From contig DGUP01000041.1 in assembly GCA_002394685.1 (NCBI GenBank), positions 31,019 through 95,018 on the forward strand: a DNA stretch of 64,000 nucleotides. Reading direction: 5' to 3'. Position 1 is the stretch's first letter, and the number at the start of each line of letters is the position of its first letter. The position numbers were made by a program, and so were the translations under genes. Source of the stretch: Treponema sp. UBA4307. GTDB taxonomy: Bacteria > Spirochaetota > Spirochaetia > Treponematales > Treponemataceae. A model generated the notes under the pieces. The model worked only from the letters and a program-made list of their open reading frames with translations. It searched no databases and had not been told where the DNA came from. Of the stretch, positions 35,321 through 43,534 are shown piece by piece.

Positions 35321-35398
35321 GACTTTTTTTGTGGCTGCCGCATGTGCGGCATTTCAATAGTTTCAATGCCACAAAAAACGTCAAGCGCAATATTGCGC
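35321..35398. repeat. Nested hairpin element B with flanking palindrome
   Basis: Outer stem GACTTTTTTTGTGGC (35321-35335) with GCCACAAAAAACGTC (35368-35382), 14 of 15 pairs. Inner hairpin TGCCGC-ATGT-GCGGCA (35336-35351) adjoins the 5' arm. Followed by the perfect palindrome GCGCAATATTGCGC (35385-35398). Confidence 0.8.
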
Positions 35399-35460
35399 GC
35401 TTTTACACTAGTAATTTCCACCGGGAGCAAAAATTTATATTTTTCTTAAACAACAAATAA

Positions 35461-35545
35461 AATGCGGTGAGCCCGACTGGAGCGGTGGCCGAAGGCCAGT
35501 GCGTAGCACCGAGGGTTACTGAGCCGCGGAACGGAGGTAATAGGA
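35461..35545. repeat. GC-rich structured block
   Basis: Much richer in G and C than its surroundings, with GTGGCC-GAA-GGCCAG and GGTG...CACC pairings. Its start, AATGCGGTGAGC followed by GAGCGGTGGCC, resembles the segment after hairpin C in the element at 53822-54093. No reading frame or known RNA family recognised. Confidence 0.6.
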
Positions 35546-35617
35546 TATGGTCTTTGTTAAGCTGGAGCGGACTGTGGGGTTCAATACAGGGGCGGAACCA
35601 AACTTAAATTGTAATTA

Positions 35618-35646
35618 TTGTATGCATAACAAATATTTGGTATATT
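35618..35646 (+). promoter_or_regulatory. Promoter of hisA-I-E, predicts leaderless mRNA
   Basis: TTGTAT (35618-35623), spacer 17, TATATT (35641-35646), then 9 nt to ATG 35656. No Shine-Dalgarno. Confidence 0.65.
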
Positions 35647-35655
35647 TTCCATGTT

Positions 35656-36960
35656 ATGGTAATTTCTTCTATAGATATGAAAGGCGGACAGGTAGTCCAG
35701 CTTAAAAACGGAAAGGATCTGATTCTTCAGCGGGATGATGCTGATGCTTTAATCAAGGGTTTTAATATGTATGGGGAAGTTGCAGTCATTGACCTGGATG
35801 CAGCTTTGAGAAACACTGATGAAAAGGGTAACACTCCAAACACAAAACTCCTTAAATCTCTTTTGAGGAAGGGGAATGTCAGGGTTGGAGGTGGAATCCG
35901 GGATGTAAAAAAGGCCCGGGAACTTATTTCCCTTGGTGCAGAAAAAGTCATTATTGGCTCAGCAGCCTGGAACAGCCAGCGCCATTCAGATTCAGATCCA
36001 GTTCTCAATGAAGAATTTCTCAAGGAACTTTGCGATACCATCGGTAAGCAGAGGGTTATCATTTCTGTAGATGCAATTCACGGCAACATAGCAGTAAAAG
36101 GATGGACAGAGACTTCCGGCATTCCTCTTATTGAAGGTGCAAAGGAAGCTGAAAAATATTGCAGCGAACTTTTGTTTACCTGTGTTGAAAAAGAGGGCTG
36201 CATGGAGGGAACAGACCTTGAACAGGTTAAGGCTCTCCGGGATGCGGTTAAGTGCAGGGTTGTTGCAGCGGGGGGAGTTAAATCTCTGGAAGAAATTGTA
36301 CAGCTGGAAAAAATGGGCTGTGACGTTCAACTTGGAATGGCTCTTTATACTGGAGCTGTTTCACTGAAAGATGCTTTTATCGGTTGTCTTAATTTTGAAA
36401 AAGTTGACGGTTTGATTCCGGTAATTGCCCAGAGTACTCACGGTGAAGTTTTAATGATGGGCTATTCAAACAAAGAGGCTTTTGAAAAAACTTTTGAAAG
36501 TGGAAAACTGACTTTCTTCAGCAGGACAAGAAATACTTTGTGGACTAAGGGAGAAACTTCAGGCCACTATCTTGAAGTAAAAAAGCTCAGGGTAGACTGT
36601 GACAGGGATACAGTTCTTGCAACAGTTGTTCCTCATGGTGGAGCCTGTCATACAGGAAGCTGGACCTGCTTTGGAGCAGAACCTGATGAGAAATCATCCC
36701 TGGAAAGATTATACGACACTATTGCAGAACGCTTTGCAAATCCAAAACCGGGCAGCTACACTGCAACCCTTAACGATAAAAGGGTTCGTGAAAAGGTTAT
36801 GGAAGAAGCTGAAGAACTTACAGATGATGCAGAAACAAAAGAAGATGTTATCTGGGAAGCAGCTGACCTGCTCTATTTTGTAAGCGTGCTTATGTACAAG
36901 GAAGGAGTTAACTGGCAGGACGTTTACGACGAACTGGACAAGCGTCACAAAGCCAAATAA
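35656..36960 (+). CDS. HisA-HisI-HisE trifunctional fusion
   Basis: 434-residue histidine-biosynthesis enzyme joining three steps. Residues 1-245: ProFAR isomerase HisA barrel with SSIDMKGGQVVQL (general base D7), VRVGGGIRD, ISVDAIHG and VAAGGVKS. Residues 250-340: PRA-CH cyclohydrolase HisI with FFSRTRNTLWTKGETSGH and metal ligands in VDCDRDT and GACHTGSWTC. Residues 345-434: PRA-PH pyrophosphohydrolase HisE with EKVMEEAEELTDDA and VIWEAADLLYF. HisI-HisE fusions are common; addition of HisA in front is rarer. The fusion brings three consecutive-type reactions (PRA-PH, PRA-CH, isomerase) into one chain. Followed by hisD. Confidence 0.95.
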   Translation: MVISSIDMKGGQVVQLKNGKDLILQRDDADALIKGFNMYGEVAVIDLDAALRNTDEKGNTPNTKLLKSLLRKGNVRVGGGIRDVKKARELISLGAEKVIIGSAAWNSQRHSDSDPVLNEEFLKELCDTIGKQRVIISVDAIHGNIAVKGWTETSGIPLIEGAKEAEKYCSELLFTCVEKEGCMEGTDLEQVKALRDAVKCRVVAAGGVKSLEEIVQLEKMGCDVQLGMALYTGAVSLKDAFIGCLNFEKVDGLIPVIAQSTHGEVLMMGYSNKEAFEKTFESGKLTFFSRTRNTLWTKGETSGHYLEVKKLRVDCDRDTVLATVVPHGGACHTGSWTCFGAEPDEKSSLERLYDTIAERFANPKPGSYTATLNDKRVREKVMEEAEELTDDAETKEDVIWEAADLLYFVSVLMYKEGVNWQDVYDELDKRHKAK

Positions 36961-37029
36961 TCACTCTGATAAAGTTTGTTATAGATTTAAAATAAAGATT
37001 CAGTAGCGCACACAAGTGAGGATATTTAA

Positions 37030-38406
37030 ATGATTAAGATTCAGAAAGCAAGTGAAATTCCACAGGAATTTTTCACAGGCCGTGATTTTGGAGCAAGCAT
37101 TGACAAAGTAAAGGATGTTTTAAAGGACGTTCAGGTTAGAAAAGATGCTGCCCTCCATGATTACTCAAAAGAGTTTGACATTTCTTCACCTGCAGAATTT
37201 GAAATTCCAATGAGTGAGTTAAAAGCTGCAGCAGAAAAAATGGAAAAAGAAAATCCTGACCTTTATAATTCACTTAAATATTCCCACGACCTGGCCCTGA
37301 AGTTTGCCCTTAAGCAGAAAGAATCTTTCAATGATTTTGAAGTTGAACTGGAAAGTGGAATTTTTACTGGACAAAAAAATCTTCCTGTAGAAAAAGCGGG
37401 AGTTTATGTTCCAGCGGGACGTTTTCCTCTTGTGAGCACTGTTGTGATGACAGTCACTCCGGCAGTGGCAGCAGGTTGTAAAGAAATTATCCTCTGCACT
37501 CCTCCACGGGTTCACCCTGATGACAAGGTTCAGGCCCAGGCTCAAGGCAGCGGAATTCCAGGCAAGCCATTTATGCAGGGCAAGCCTTACGCTGATGAAA
37601 ACATTATGGCAGCAGCCTACATCTGCGGAGTAACAAAGGCTTTTGCCTGCGGAGGAAGTCAGGCAATCGGTGCAATGGCTTTTGGAACAGAAAGCATCCC
37701 TAAAGTAGACGTTATTGTTGGTCCTGGAAACAAATATGTAGCTGAAGCAAAAAAACTTGTTTACGGAACTGTTGGAATTGATATGGTTGCAGGTCCTACA
37801 GAAGTTTTCATTATTGCTGATGATTCGGCAAATCCTGAATGGGTTGCGGCAGATCTGCTGGCTCAGGCAGAGCACGATATTGTTGCCCAGCCTGTTCTTG
37901 TAACAAACAGTCAGGTTCTGGCAGAAAAAGTTCAGGCTGAAATTGAAAAACAGCTTCCTCTTCTTTCTACAGAAAAGATTGCCCGTGAAAGCATAGAAAA
38001 TTATGGAAGAATCATCCTTACGGAAAATCTTAAAGAGGCCGCTGAACTGGCAAACCGTAAAGCTCCGGAACACCTGGAACTGGCAATGGAAGATGGAGCT
38101 GAAAGAAAAGAAATTCAGTCCCTTGTTCACAATTACGGTTCACTCTTTATTGGCCACGAAGCCGCTGAAGTTTTCGGAGACTATGCTGCAGGTCTGAACC
38201 ACACCCTGCCAACATCAGGTAGTGCAAGATTTACAGGGGGCTTAAGCGTAAGAGTCTTTTTGAAAACAGTAACAACATTAAGAGCTGATATGAATAAAGA
38301 GGGCGCAAAAAAATCTGCCGGAGCCGCAGGCTTCTTAGGTGATGCAGAAGGCCTGACAGGTCACGCACATGCTGCCCGTTTAAGACTTAACTCACAGGAG
38401 AAATAA
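37030..38406 (+). CDS. hisD: Histidinol dehydrogenase
   Basis: 458-residue zinc enzyme that oxidises histidinol to histidine, the last two steps of the pathway. Family blocks: GVYVPAGRFPLVSTVVMTV, GPGNKYVAEAKK, GPTEVFIIADDSA, the AEHD zinc-site motif and HTLPTSGSARFTGGLSV. A 25-residue insertion (about 155-180, rich in Gln/Gly/Lys) lies before the ENIMAAAY motif. GTGAGGA precedes the ATG. It ends 1 nt before def, so histidine synthesis and protein maturation genes share a transcript. Confidence 0.96.
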   Translation: MIKIQKASEIPQEFFTGRDFGASIDKVKDVLKDVQVRKDAALHDYSKEFDISSPAEFEIPMSELKAAAEKMEKENPDLYNSLKYSHDLALKFALKQKESFNDFEVELESGIFTGQKNLPVEKAGVYVPAGRFPLVSTVVMTVTPAVAAGCKEIILCTPPRVHPDDKVQAQAQGSGIPGKPFMQGKPYADENIMAAAYICGVTKAFACGGSQAIGAMAFGTESIPKVDVIVGPGNKYVAEAKKLVYGTVGIDMVAGPTEVFIIADDSANPEWVAADLLAQAEHDIVAQPVLVTNSQVLAEKVQAEIEKQLPLLSTEKIARESIENYGRIILTENLKEAAELANRKAPEHLELAMEDGAERKEIQSLVHNYGSLFIGHEAAEVFGDYAAGLNHTLPTSGSARFTGGLSVRVFLKTVTTLRADMNKEGAKKSAGAAGFLGDAEGLTGHAHAARLRLNSQEK

Positions 38407-38407
38407 G

Positions 38408-38992
38408 ATGAGAATTTGTAAGTTAGGCGAAGAAGTTTTAAGAGAAAAATGTACACCACTTGCAGAAAGCGAAATTAATGACGACTTCCGCAAGCTTTGT
38501 GAAGAAATGTTTGAAACAATGGACCAGGCTGATGGAGTTGGACTTGCAGCTCCACAGGTTGGTATTGCAAAAAGATTTTTTGTTGTAACTGCAGATGATG
38601 GAGTCCGCAGGGTTTTTGTAAATCCAGAAATAATCAAAACCTCTTCAGAGATTGTTCCTTATGAAGAAGGCTGCTTGTCTCTTCCTGGAATATATGAAGA
38701 AATCAAAAGACCTGCAGCAGTGACAATTACAGCCCTTGACCAGAACGGCAAGCGCTTTACCCTGGACGCAGAAGGTCTTTTAGCAAGAGTTGTTCAGCAC
38801 GAAAACGATCACCTGGATGGAATTCTCTACATTGATCGTGGAGACCCGGACTTTAAGGAAGAAGTTACTGATCAGTTTAAGCGCAGGGCTGAAAGAGCCG
38901 CAAAGAAAGCCGCTGAAAAGGCCGCAAAAAAAGCAAGTCTGGAAGCAAAGCTGGCTGCAAAAGCCGCAAAAAAGGCTGCAAAAAACAGCTGA
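38408..38992 (+). CDS. def: Peptide deformylase with Lys/Ala-rich tail
   Basis: Removes the formyl group from nascent N-terminal methionine. The three metal/catalytic motifs are GVGLAAPQVG, EGCLSLP and QHENDHLDG, at normal spacing. The catalytic domain ends near residue 155; the remaining 35-40 residues are a highly charged Lys/Ala helix (KAAEKAAKKASLEAKLAAKA) absent from ordinary deformylases, possibly ribosome-binding. AGGAG lies 8 nt before the ATG, within the hisD end. Followed by fmt, its functional partner. Confidence 0.95.
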   Translation: MRICKLGEEVLREKCTPLAESEINDDFRKLCEEMFETMDQADGVGLAAPQVGIAKRFFVVTADDGVRRVFVNPEIIKTSSEIVPYEEGCLSLPGIYEEIKRPAAVTITALDQNGKRFTLDAEGLLARVVQHENDHLDGILYIDRGDPDFKEEVTDQFKRRAERAAKKAAEKAAKKASLEAKLAAKAAKKAAKNS

Positions 38993-39016
38993 AAAATACT
39001 AGAGTAAAGGTTAAAC

Positions 39017-40030
39017 ATGCTTAGAGTTATTTTTGGAGGAAGCCCTGCCGCTTCAGCAAAATGTCTTGAACTCATTTTGAAAGACAGTGCCATGTCTTCT
39101 TCCATGCCTGAAGAAGAATATAAAATTGTAGGCATTCTCACAAATCCGCCGTCTGCACAGGGTAGACACAAGGAACTTATTCCTACAGATGTTGAACAGT
39201 ACGTACATATCTGGAATGATGCCCGGGGTGATGATATAAAGGTTTTTACTCCTGAACATATTAAGCAGGAAGAAAGAGATCAGCTGGCCCAGCTTAAACC
39301 GGATATTTTTGTCTGTTTTGCTTACGGCCATATCCTTGGACCCAAGTTTTTTTCTCTGTTTAAGTTCGGAGGAATTAACCTTCATCCTTCACTCCTTCCA
39401 AAATACAGGGGTGCAACTCCTATAAACCAGTGCATTCTCAATCAGGATAAAACCTCAGGCTATTCAGTGCAGAAAATGGCTCTGGGGGTTGATGAAGGAG
39501 ATATTCTTACACAGATTGAATTTGGTCTGACAGGTACAGAAACTGCAGAGCAGCTTCTTAAACAGGCAGCCCTTTACGGAGGCTCTTCAATCACCAGCCT
39601 GCTCAGAACCATTTCAAAAACCGGTCAGCTTCCGGCAGGTAGGCCTCAGAGTGGAGAACCAAGCTACTGTACCACAATCAAAAAGGAAGACGGAAAAATC
39701 AACTGGAATGAAGCGGCCTCTGTTATTGATGCAAAAATCCGCGCCTACACTCCCTGGCCTGGCTGTTATACTTCTGCAAACGGAGTTCAGCTCAGACTTG
39801 TTAAGGCAAGTGATGCAAATAAAGTTGCTTCTCAGGACAATACCGTTCCTAAAAATACCAGTGCCGCACCTGGAACAGTAATAGAATACAACAAGCAGAG
39901 GGGCATTCTTATTCAAACTGGAGATGGAGTTTTGATTGCAACAGAACTTCAGTGGCAGTCAAAGAAGGCCATGGACTATAAAAGTTTTATGAACGGGGCA
40001 AGAACCTTCATTGGTACTGTTCTGGAATAA
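39017..40030 (+). CDS. fmt: Methionyl-tRNA formyltransferase
   Basis: 337 residues. Formylates initiator Met-tRNA using 10-formyl-THF. The catalytic N-terminal domain holds FVCFAYGHILG, the NLHPSLLPKYRGATPINQCI block with the catalytic Asn/His, and SVQKMALGVDEGDIL; the C-terminal OB-like domain includes IRAYTPWPGCYT. AAAGG before the ATG. Lies 24 nt after def, the classical def-fmt pair. Confidence 0.96.
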   Translation: MLRVIFGGSPAASAKCLELILKDSAMSSSMPEEEYKIVGILTNPPSAQGRHKELIPTDVEQYVHIWNDARGDDIKVFTPEHIKQEERDQLAQLKPDIFVCFAYGHILGPKFFSLFKFGGINLHPSLLPKYRGATPINQCILNQDKTSGYSVQKMALGVDEGDILTQIEFGLTGTETAEQLLKQAALYGGSSITSLLRTISKTGQLPAGRPQSGEPSYCTTIKKEDGKINWNEAASVIDAKIRAYTPWPGCYTSANGVQLRLVKASDANKVASQDNTVPKNTSAAPGTVIEYNKQRGILIQTGDGVLIATELQWQSKKAMDYKSFMNGARTFIGTVLE

Positions 40031-40078
40031 AACCTGTAATTATAGATTAATCTTATTAAACTTGGTAGAATGAAGACT

Positions 40079-41134
40079 ATGAGTAACGAAATTAAAAAGA
40101 ATAAAAGAGCAAAAAAGGAAAGAGATCCTAATAAAAAACCTTTGTCTTTTGAAACTCTCATTGAGAGCATTGCAGGCAGCGGATGGACACTTATTGCTAC
40201 AGTTGTTGCAACACTTATTGTTGTAGTTGCAGCATGTCTTGCTGTTTTCTTTATTAACGTTCAGGGTGCTGAACAGGTTATGGTTCCAAACGTAACAGGC
40301 AAACCTCTTACAACAGCCCTTTATGAAATGCAGGAAAAGGAGCTTTATCCTCATATCACTCTTCGCTATTCTGAACTTCCTGGTGAACAGGGAACTGTAC
40401 TTAAACAGGATCCTACTGCCGGTTCTATTGTAAAAGCCCGCAGAACAATTGAACTCACCGTAAGCCGCGGAATGCAGAATCCACGTCTGGACAATTACGT
40501 AGGAAAATCTATCGACACAGTAAAATCTGCACTGGAACTGGAATATTCAGGAGACAGGCCTCTTTTAACAGTTGCAGCTCCTATCTTCCAGAAGAGCAGC
40601 CAGCCTGCAGGAACAATTCTGGCTCAGTATCCGGAAGCAGATTATTATGTTTATGATCCGATTAAAATGTATTTTGTAGTAAGCTCAGGTTCACAGGAAG
40701 TTACTACAAAAGTTCCTGATATCAAGGGAAAATCTGTTGAACAGGTTCTCCGCGAACTTGGAAACTACAATGTTGTAATTGACTTCAGGGGTCACACTGT
40801 TACAGGAAATGATATGCCTGATTCCATTACAAACGTTGACAAGGCAGCAGGTACAGAAGTTGTACGCTACTCAAGAATCAATGCAGAAGTTGCCCTGGCA
40901 AACAGAACAGAAACATCTGAATTCGTAAGTGGAATTTATGAAACAACACTTGCAGAATATCCTTACCCTGTTTCAATGAGACTTGATGCAAGATACATTG
41001 ACGGTACTGTTACTACACTTGCAAACTTTGCACATCCGGGTAATCACTTAACAATTCCATATTCTGTAAAACCTGAAACAACCCTTGTACTTTATGTAAT
41101 GGATCAGAAGATGGGAGAACTTACAGTTCAGTAA
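40079..41134 (+). CDS. Single-pass membrane protein with PASTA repeats
   Basis: 351 residues. A basic Lys/Arg/Asn-rich cytosolic N-terminus (about 1-25), one membrane segment (about 35-60, GSGWTLIATVVATLIVVVA in part) and about three PASTA repeats outside (for example VPNVTGKPLTTALYEMQEK, VPDIKGKSVEQVLRELGNY). There is no kinase domain, so this is a stand-alone PASTA protein that likely senses or binds peptidoglycan. I prefer ATG 40079 over ATG 40070 because a TAGAAT box at 40066-40071 lies 7 nt before it, in the leaderless pattern seen elsewhere; its -35 is poor, so this is tentative. Confidence 0.87.
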   Translation: MSNEIKKNKRAKKERDPNKKPLSFETLIESIAGSGWTLIATVVATLIVVVAACLAVFFINVQGAEQVMVPNVTGKPLTTALYEMQEKELYPHITLRYSELPGEQGTVLKQDPTAGSIVKARRTIELTVSRGMQNPRLDNYVGKSIDTVKSALELEYSGDRPLLTVAAPIFQKSSQPAGTILAQYPEADYYVYDPIKMYFVVSSGSQEVTTKVPDIKGKSVEQVLRELGNYNVVIDFRGHTVTGNDMPDSITNVDKAAGTEVVRYSRINAEVALANRTETSEFVSGIYETTLAEYPYPVSMRLDARYIDGTVTTLANFAHPGNHLTIPYSVKPETTLVLYVMDQKMGELTVQ

Positions 41135-41157
41135 TATATTTACATAAAATAAAAACT

Positions 41158-41209
41158 AAAACCCCGAAGGCTGCATTTTATGGATTGCAGGTTCGGGGTT
41201 TATTTTTTT
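41158..41209 (+). terminator. Intrinsic terminator after the PASTA gene
   Basis: AAACCCCGAA (41158-41167) pairs with TTCGGGGTTT (41192-41201); an inner CTGCA/TGCAG pair extends the stem; T7 follows (41203-41209). Confidence 0.92.
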
Positions 41210-41221
41210 CTGAAGGATTTT

Positions 41222-41941
41222 TTATCTGATTTCTACACTTCCGTCAGCCTTTGCAATAAAAGCGGTAGGCTTAAGTTTTGTAAAGAAACCACATTCAACA
41301 ACACCTGTTATTGAATCGATTTTTGCTTCCATTTCAGCACTGTCAACGGCCTTTTCCCAGAGAATATCCAGAATCATATTTCCGTTATCTGTAATTACAG
41401 GGCCTGCTTTTTTTACGCCTTCACGGAGAACGCAGGAAGCGCCTGTTTTTTTTAATTCACGAATTACGCTTACTCTGGCGTCAGGAATAATTTCTACAGG
41501 GAGAGGGAACTTTGTACCCAGGTCTTTCACGCTTTTAGATTCGTCTGCAACAATTGCATAATTGTCTGAATTGTAAGCAACAATTTTTTCTCTGAGCAGA
41601 GCTGCTCCGCCGCCCTTAATCAAATTATTGTTAACATCAATTTCATCAGCGCCATCGATTGTTAAATCCAGATGAGCACCAATTACCTTATCATTAAGAG
41701 AATAAACAGGAATGCCCAGTTCTTCACAAGCGAGTGAAGTTTGGAAACTTGTTACAACAGCCTTTACATCTTTCAGGGTTCCGTCAGCAATTCTTTCGTA
41801 AAGCCGTTGAACCGCAGGCATTGCAGTTGATCCTGTTCCTAAACCAATTTTCATTCCACTGAAAATTTTTCCATTACTGATCAGAGTGTCGATTGCTGTT
41901 CTGGCAGCAAGAACTTTCTGTTCATCCTTTGAAATTGACAT
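41222..41941 (-). CDS. rpiA: Ribose-5-phosphate isomerase A
   Basis: 239-residue cytosolic isomerase of the pentose phosphate pathway. Diagnostic motifs: KIGLGTGSTA phosphate loop, DLTIDGADEID with the catalytic acid, IKGGGAALLREK with the catalytic lysine region, and LPVEIIP. AAGGAAGG precedes the ATG. It lies 27 nt after aroDE on the same strand and may be co-transcribed. Confidence 0.96.
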   Translation of the reverse strand: MSISKDEQKVLAARTAIDTLISNGKIFSGMKIGLGTGSTAMPAVQRLYERIADGTLKDVKAVVTSFQTSLACEELGIPVYSLNDKVIGAHLDLTIDGADEIDVNNNLIKGGGAALLREKIVAYNSDNYAIVADESKSVKDLGTKFPLPVEIIPDARVSVIRELKKTGASCVLREGVKKAGPVITDNGNMILDILWEKAVDSAEMEAKIDSITGVVECGFFTKLKPTAFIAKADGSVEIR

Positions 41942-41968
41942 TTACAACCTTCCTTTCAATATATTTTA

Positions 41969-43513
41969 TTATTCGTCTTCCGTATTAATTACTGAATCGT
42001 CAAAAAATCCTTTGTAAAATTCATAGGGCTTTCCGGTAAAAAGTTCAAACTGTTCATAGCCCTGATACTTAAGCATATTGTATCCGTTGCAGCACAAACA
42101 GCCGGATTCCCTTGCCCTCTTCATTACAGGAGTTTCTGCCGGAACATAAACTATATCAAATACTTTTTCCTTTCCGCTGAAATCGTAAAACCAGAGAGGG
42201 TCATCTTTTGCAGAGTATGGTTCTTTTGCATTCATTCCGATTGATGTAGTCTGAATGATAATCTGACTGTATTTGTTAAGCATTTTCACTGAATCTGAGG
42301 AAAGGGCAGCATATTTGAATCCAAAGCGCTCCGCAAGCAGACGTGCCTTTCTAACTGTTCTGTTAAAGATGCAGGCTTTTCCTTTAAGAAGTTTAACAGA
42401 AGCCGCAATTGCAGCACTGGCTCCACCGGCACCAATTATTGCAACTTTTTTACCCCGGAGATTTTTACAGCCCAGGAATTCCTGCAGGGCCTTTGTAAAA
42501 CCGCCAATATCCGTATTGTAACATTTCCACTGCCCGTCTTTCTTTACGATTGTATTGCTTGCTCCAATCAAAGTTACTTTATCAGACTGATTTTCTACAC
42601 ACTCCAGAACTTTCTCTTTGTGAGGAACAGTTACAGACATTCCTTCAATCCCAACTGCATCAGCAAAAGAAAATGCCTCACTGAAATTTTCAGCAGGGAG
42701 CGGAACGTAAACAGCATTCATTTTGTTCAACTTGTAACCTTCATTGTGAAGCGCAGGACTTGAAGTAACAGCAAGAGGCCAGCCTGTAATTCCATAAATT
42801 TTTGTTGACTGATCAAGGGAAGAAAAATGATAAACATCATTCATTACAACCGGATCCAGCTGACCAATAGCCTTTGTATTTTCAGAATTTTCCGGAGCAC
42901 TTACAAAGGTCAGATAATTCTTAAGTTTGGCACTGAGAATTCTGCTCACAGTTCCCAAAGGTCCCATTGCTATAAGAATATGATTATTATCGTTAAGGGC
43001 TTTTGCTTCTTCAAAAAGGTCCTCTACATCCTTTAGAGTTTTCGGCATAAAAGCAATTTTAGGAATTTCCAGTCCAGTTGATCTTAAACTTTCCAGACGG
43101 CTGGCAATATTTTTAACAGGTTCTTCCATTGAATGAACAGAACGGATAATTTTTATACCGAATGCAAGAGCCGCATCAATTAAACTCTGAACATTAAAAT
43201 CTTCTTCAAAATCTACATAGTCAAAATTTTTGCTCTGATCGCTGTCAGCAAATGCCAGAGCCCTGGCAAAAAGAGTTGTTCTTGAGGCTTCCCCTTCTAC
43301 AAACTGGCCGCCATCAATTCTGCGGCGAACTGTAAGAATGCAGGGTATATGTGCCTTTGCAGGAAACTCTCTTACCTTAAGACGTTCTTCCTGCTCCAGA
43401 AAGTCAGCCCTTAATTCTGCAATATCCACATACTTTCTGTACTTGTCCAAGATTCTAAGATCTTCATCGATTGTTTTTCCTGTAAGAGTCAGGCAGATTT
43501 TTGGACGATCCAT
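41969..43513 (-). CDS. aroDE: AroD-AroE fusion: dehydroquinate dehydratase / shikimate dehydrogenase
   Basis: 514 residues, two consecutive shikimate-pathway steps. Residues 1-220 are type I dehydroquinate dehydratase (ICLTLTGKT, AELRADFLE, IIRSVHSMEEP, Schiff-base lysine in KIAFMPKTLKD). Residues 238-514 are NADP shikimate dehydrogenase: YGITGWPLAVTSSPALHN, SVTVPHKEKV with the catalytic lysine, NTDIGGF and the Rossmann loop AIIGAGGASAA. GAGGT precedes the ATG. The same order of domains is known in plants and some bacteria. Confidence 0.95.
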   Translation of the reverse strand: MDRPKICLTLTGKTIDEDLRILDKYRKYVDIAELRADFLEQEERLKVREFPAKAHIPCILTVRRRIDGGQFVEGEASRTTLFARALAFADSDQSKNFDYVDFEEDFNVQSLIDAALAFGIKIIRSVHSMEEPVKNIASRLESLRSTGLEIPKIAFMPKTLKDVEDLFEEAKALNDNNHILIAMGPLGTVSRILSAKLKNYLTFVSAPENSENTKAIGQLDPVVMNDVYHFSSLDQSTKIYGITGWPLAVTSSPALHNEGYKLNKMNAVYVPLPAENFSEAFSFADAVGIEGMSVTVPHKEKVLECVENQSDKVTLIGASNTIVKKDGQWKCYNTDIGGFTKALQEFLGCKNLRGKKVAIIGAGGASAAIAASVKLLKGKACIFNRTVRKARLLAERFGFKYAALSSDSVKMLNKYSQIIIQTTSIGMNAKEPYSAKDDPLWFYDFSGKEKVFDIVYVPAETPVMKRARESGCLCCNGYNMLKYQGYEQFELFTGKPYEFYKGFFDDSVINTEDE

Positions 43514-43534
43514 ATAAACCTCAACTTATTTTTT

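Noticed and set aside
37270..38130. 286-codon frame opposite hisD
   Set aside because: Shadow of hisD codon usage; Cys/Phe/Asn-rich with no domain.
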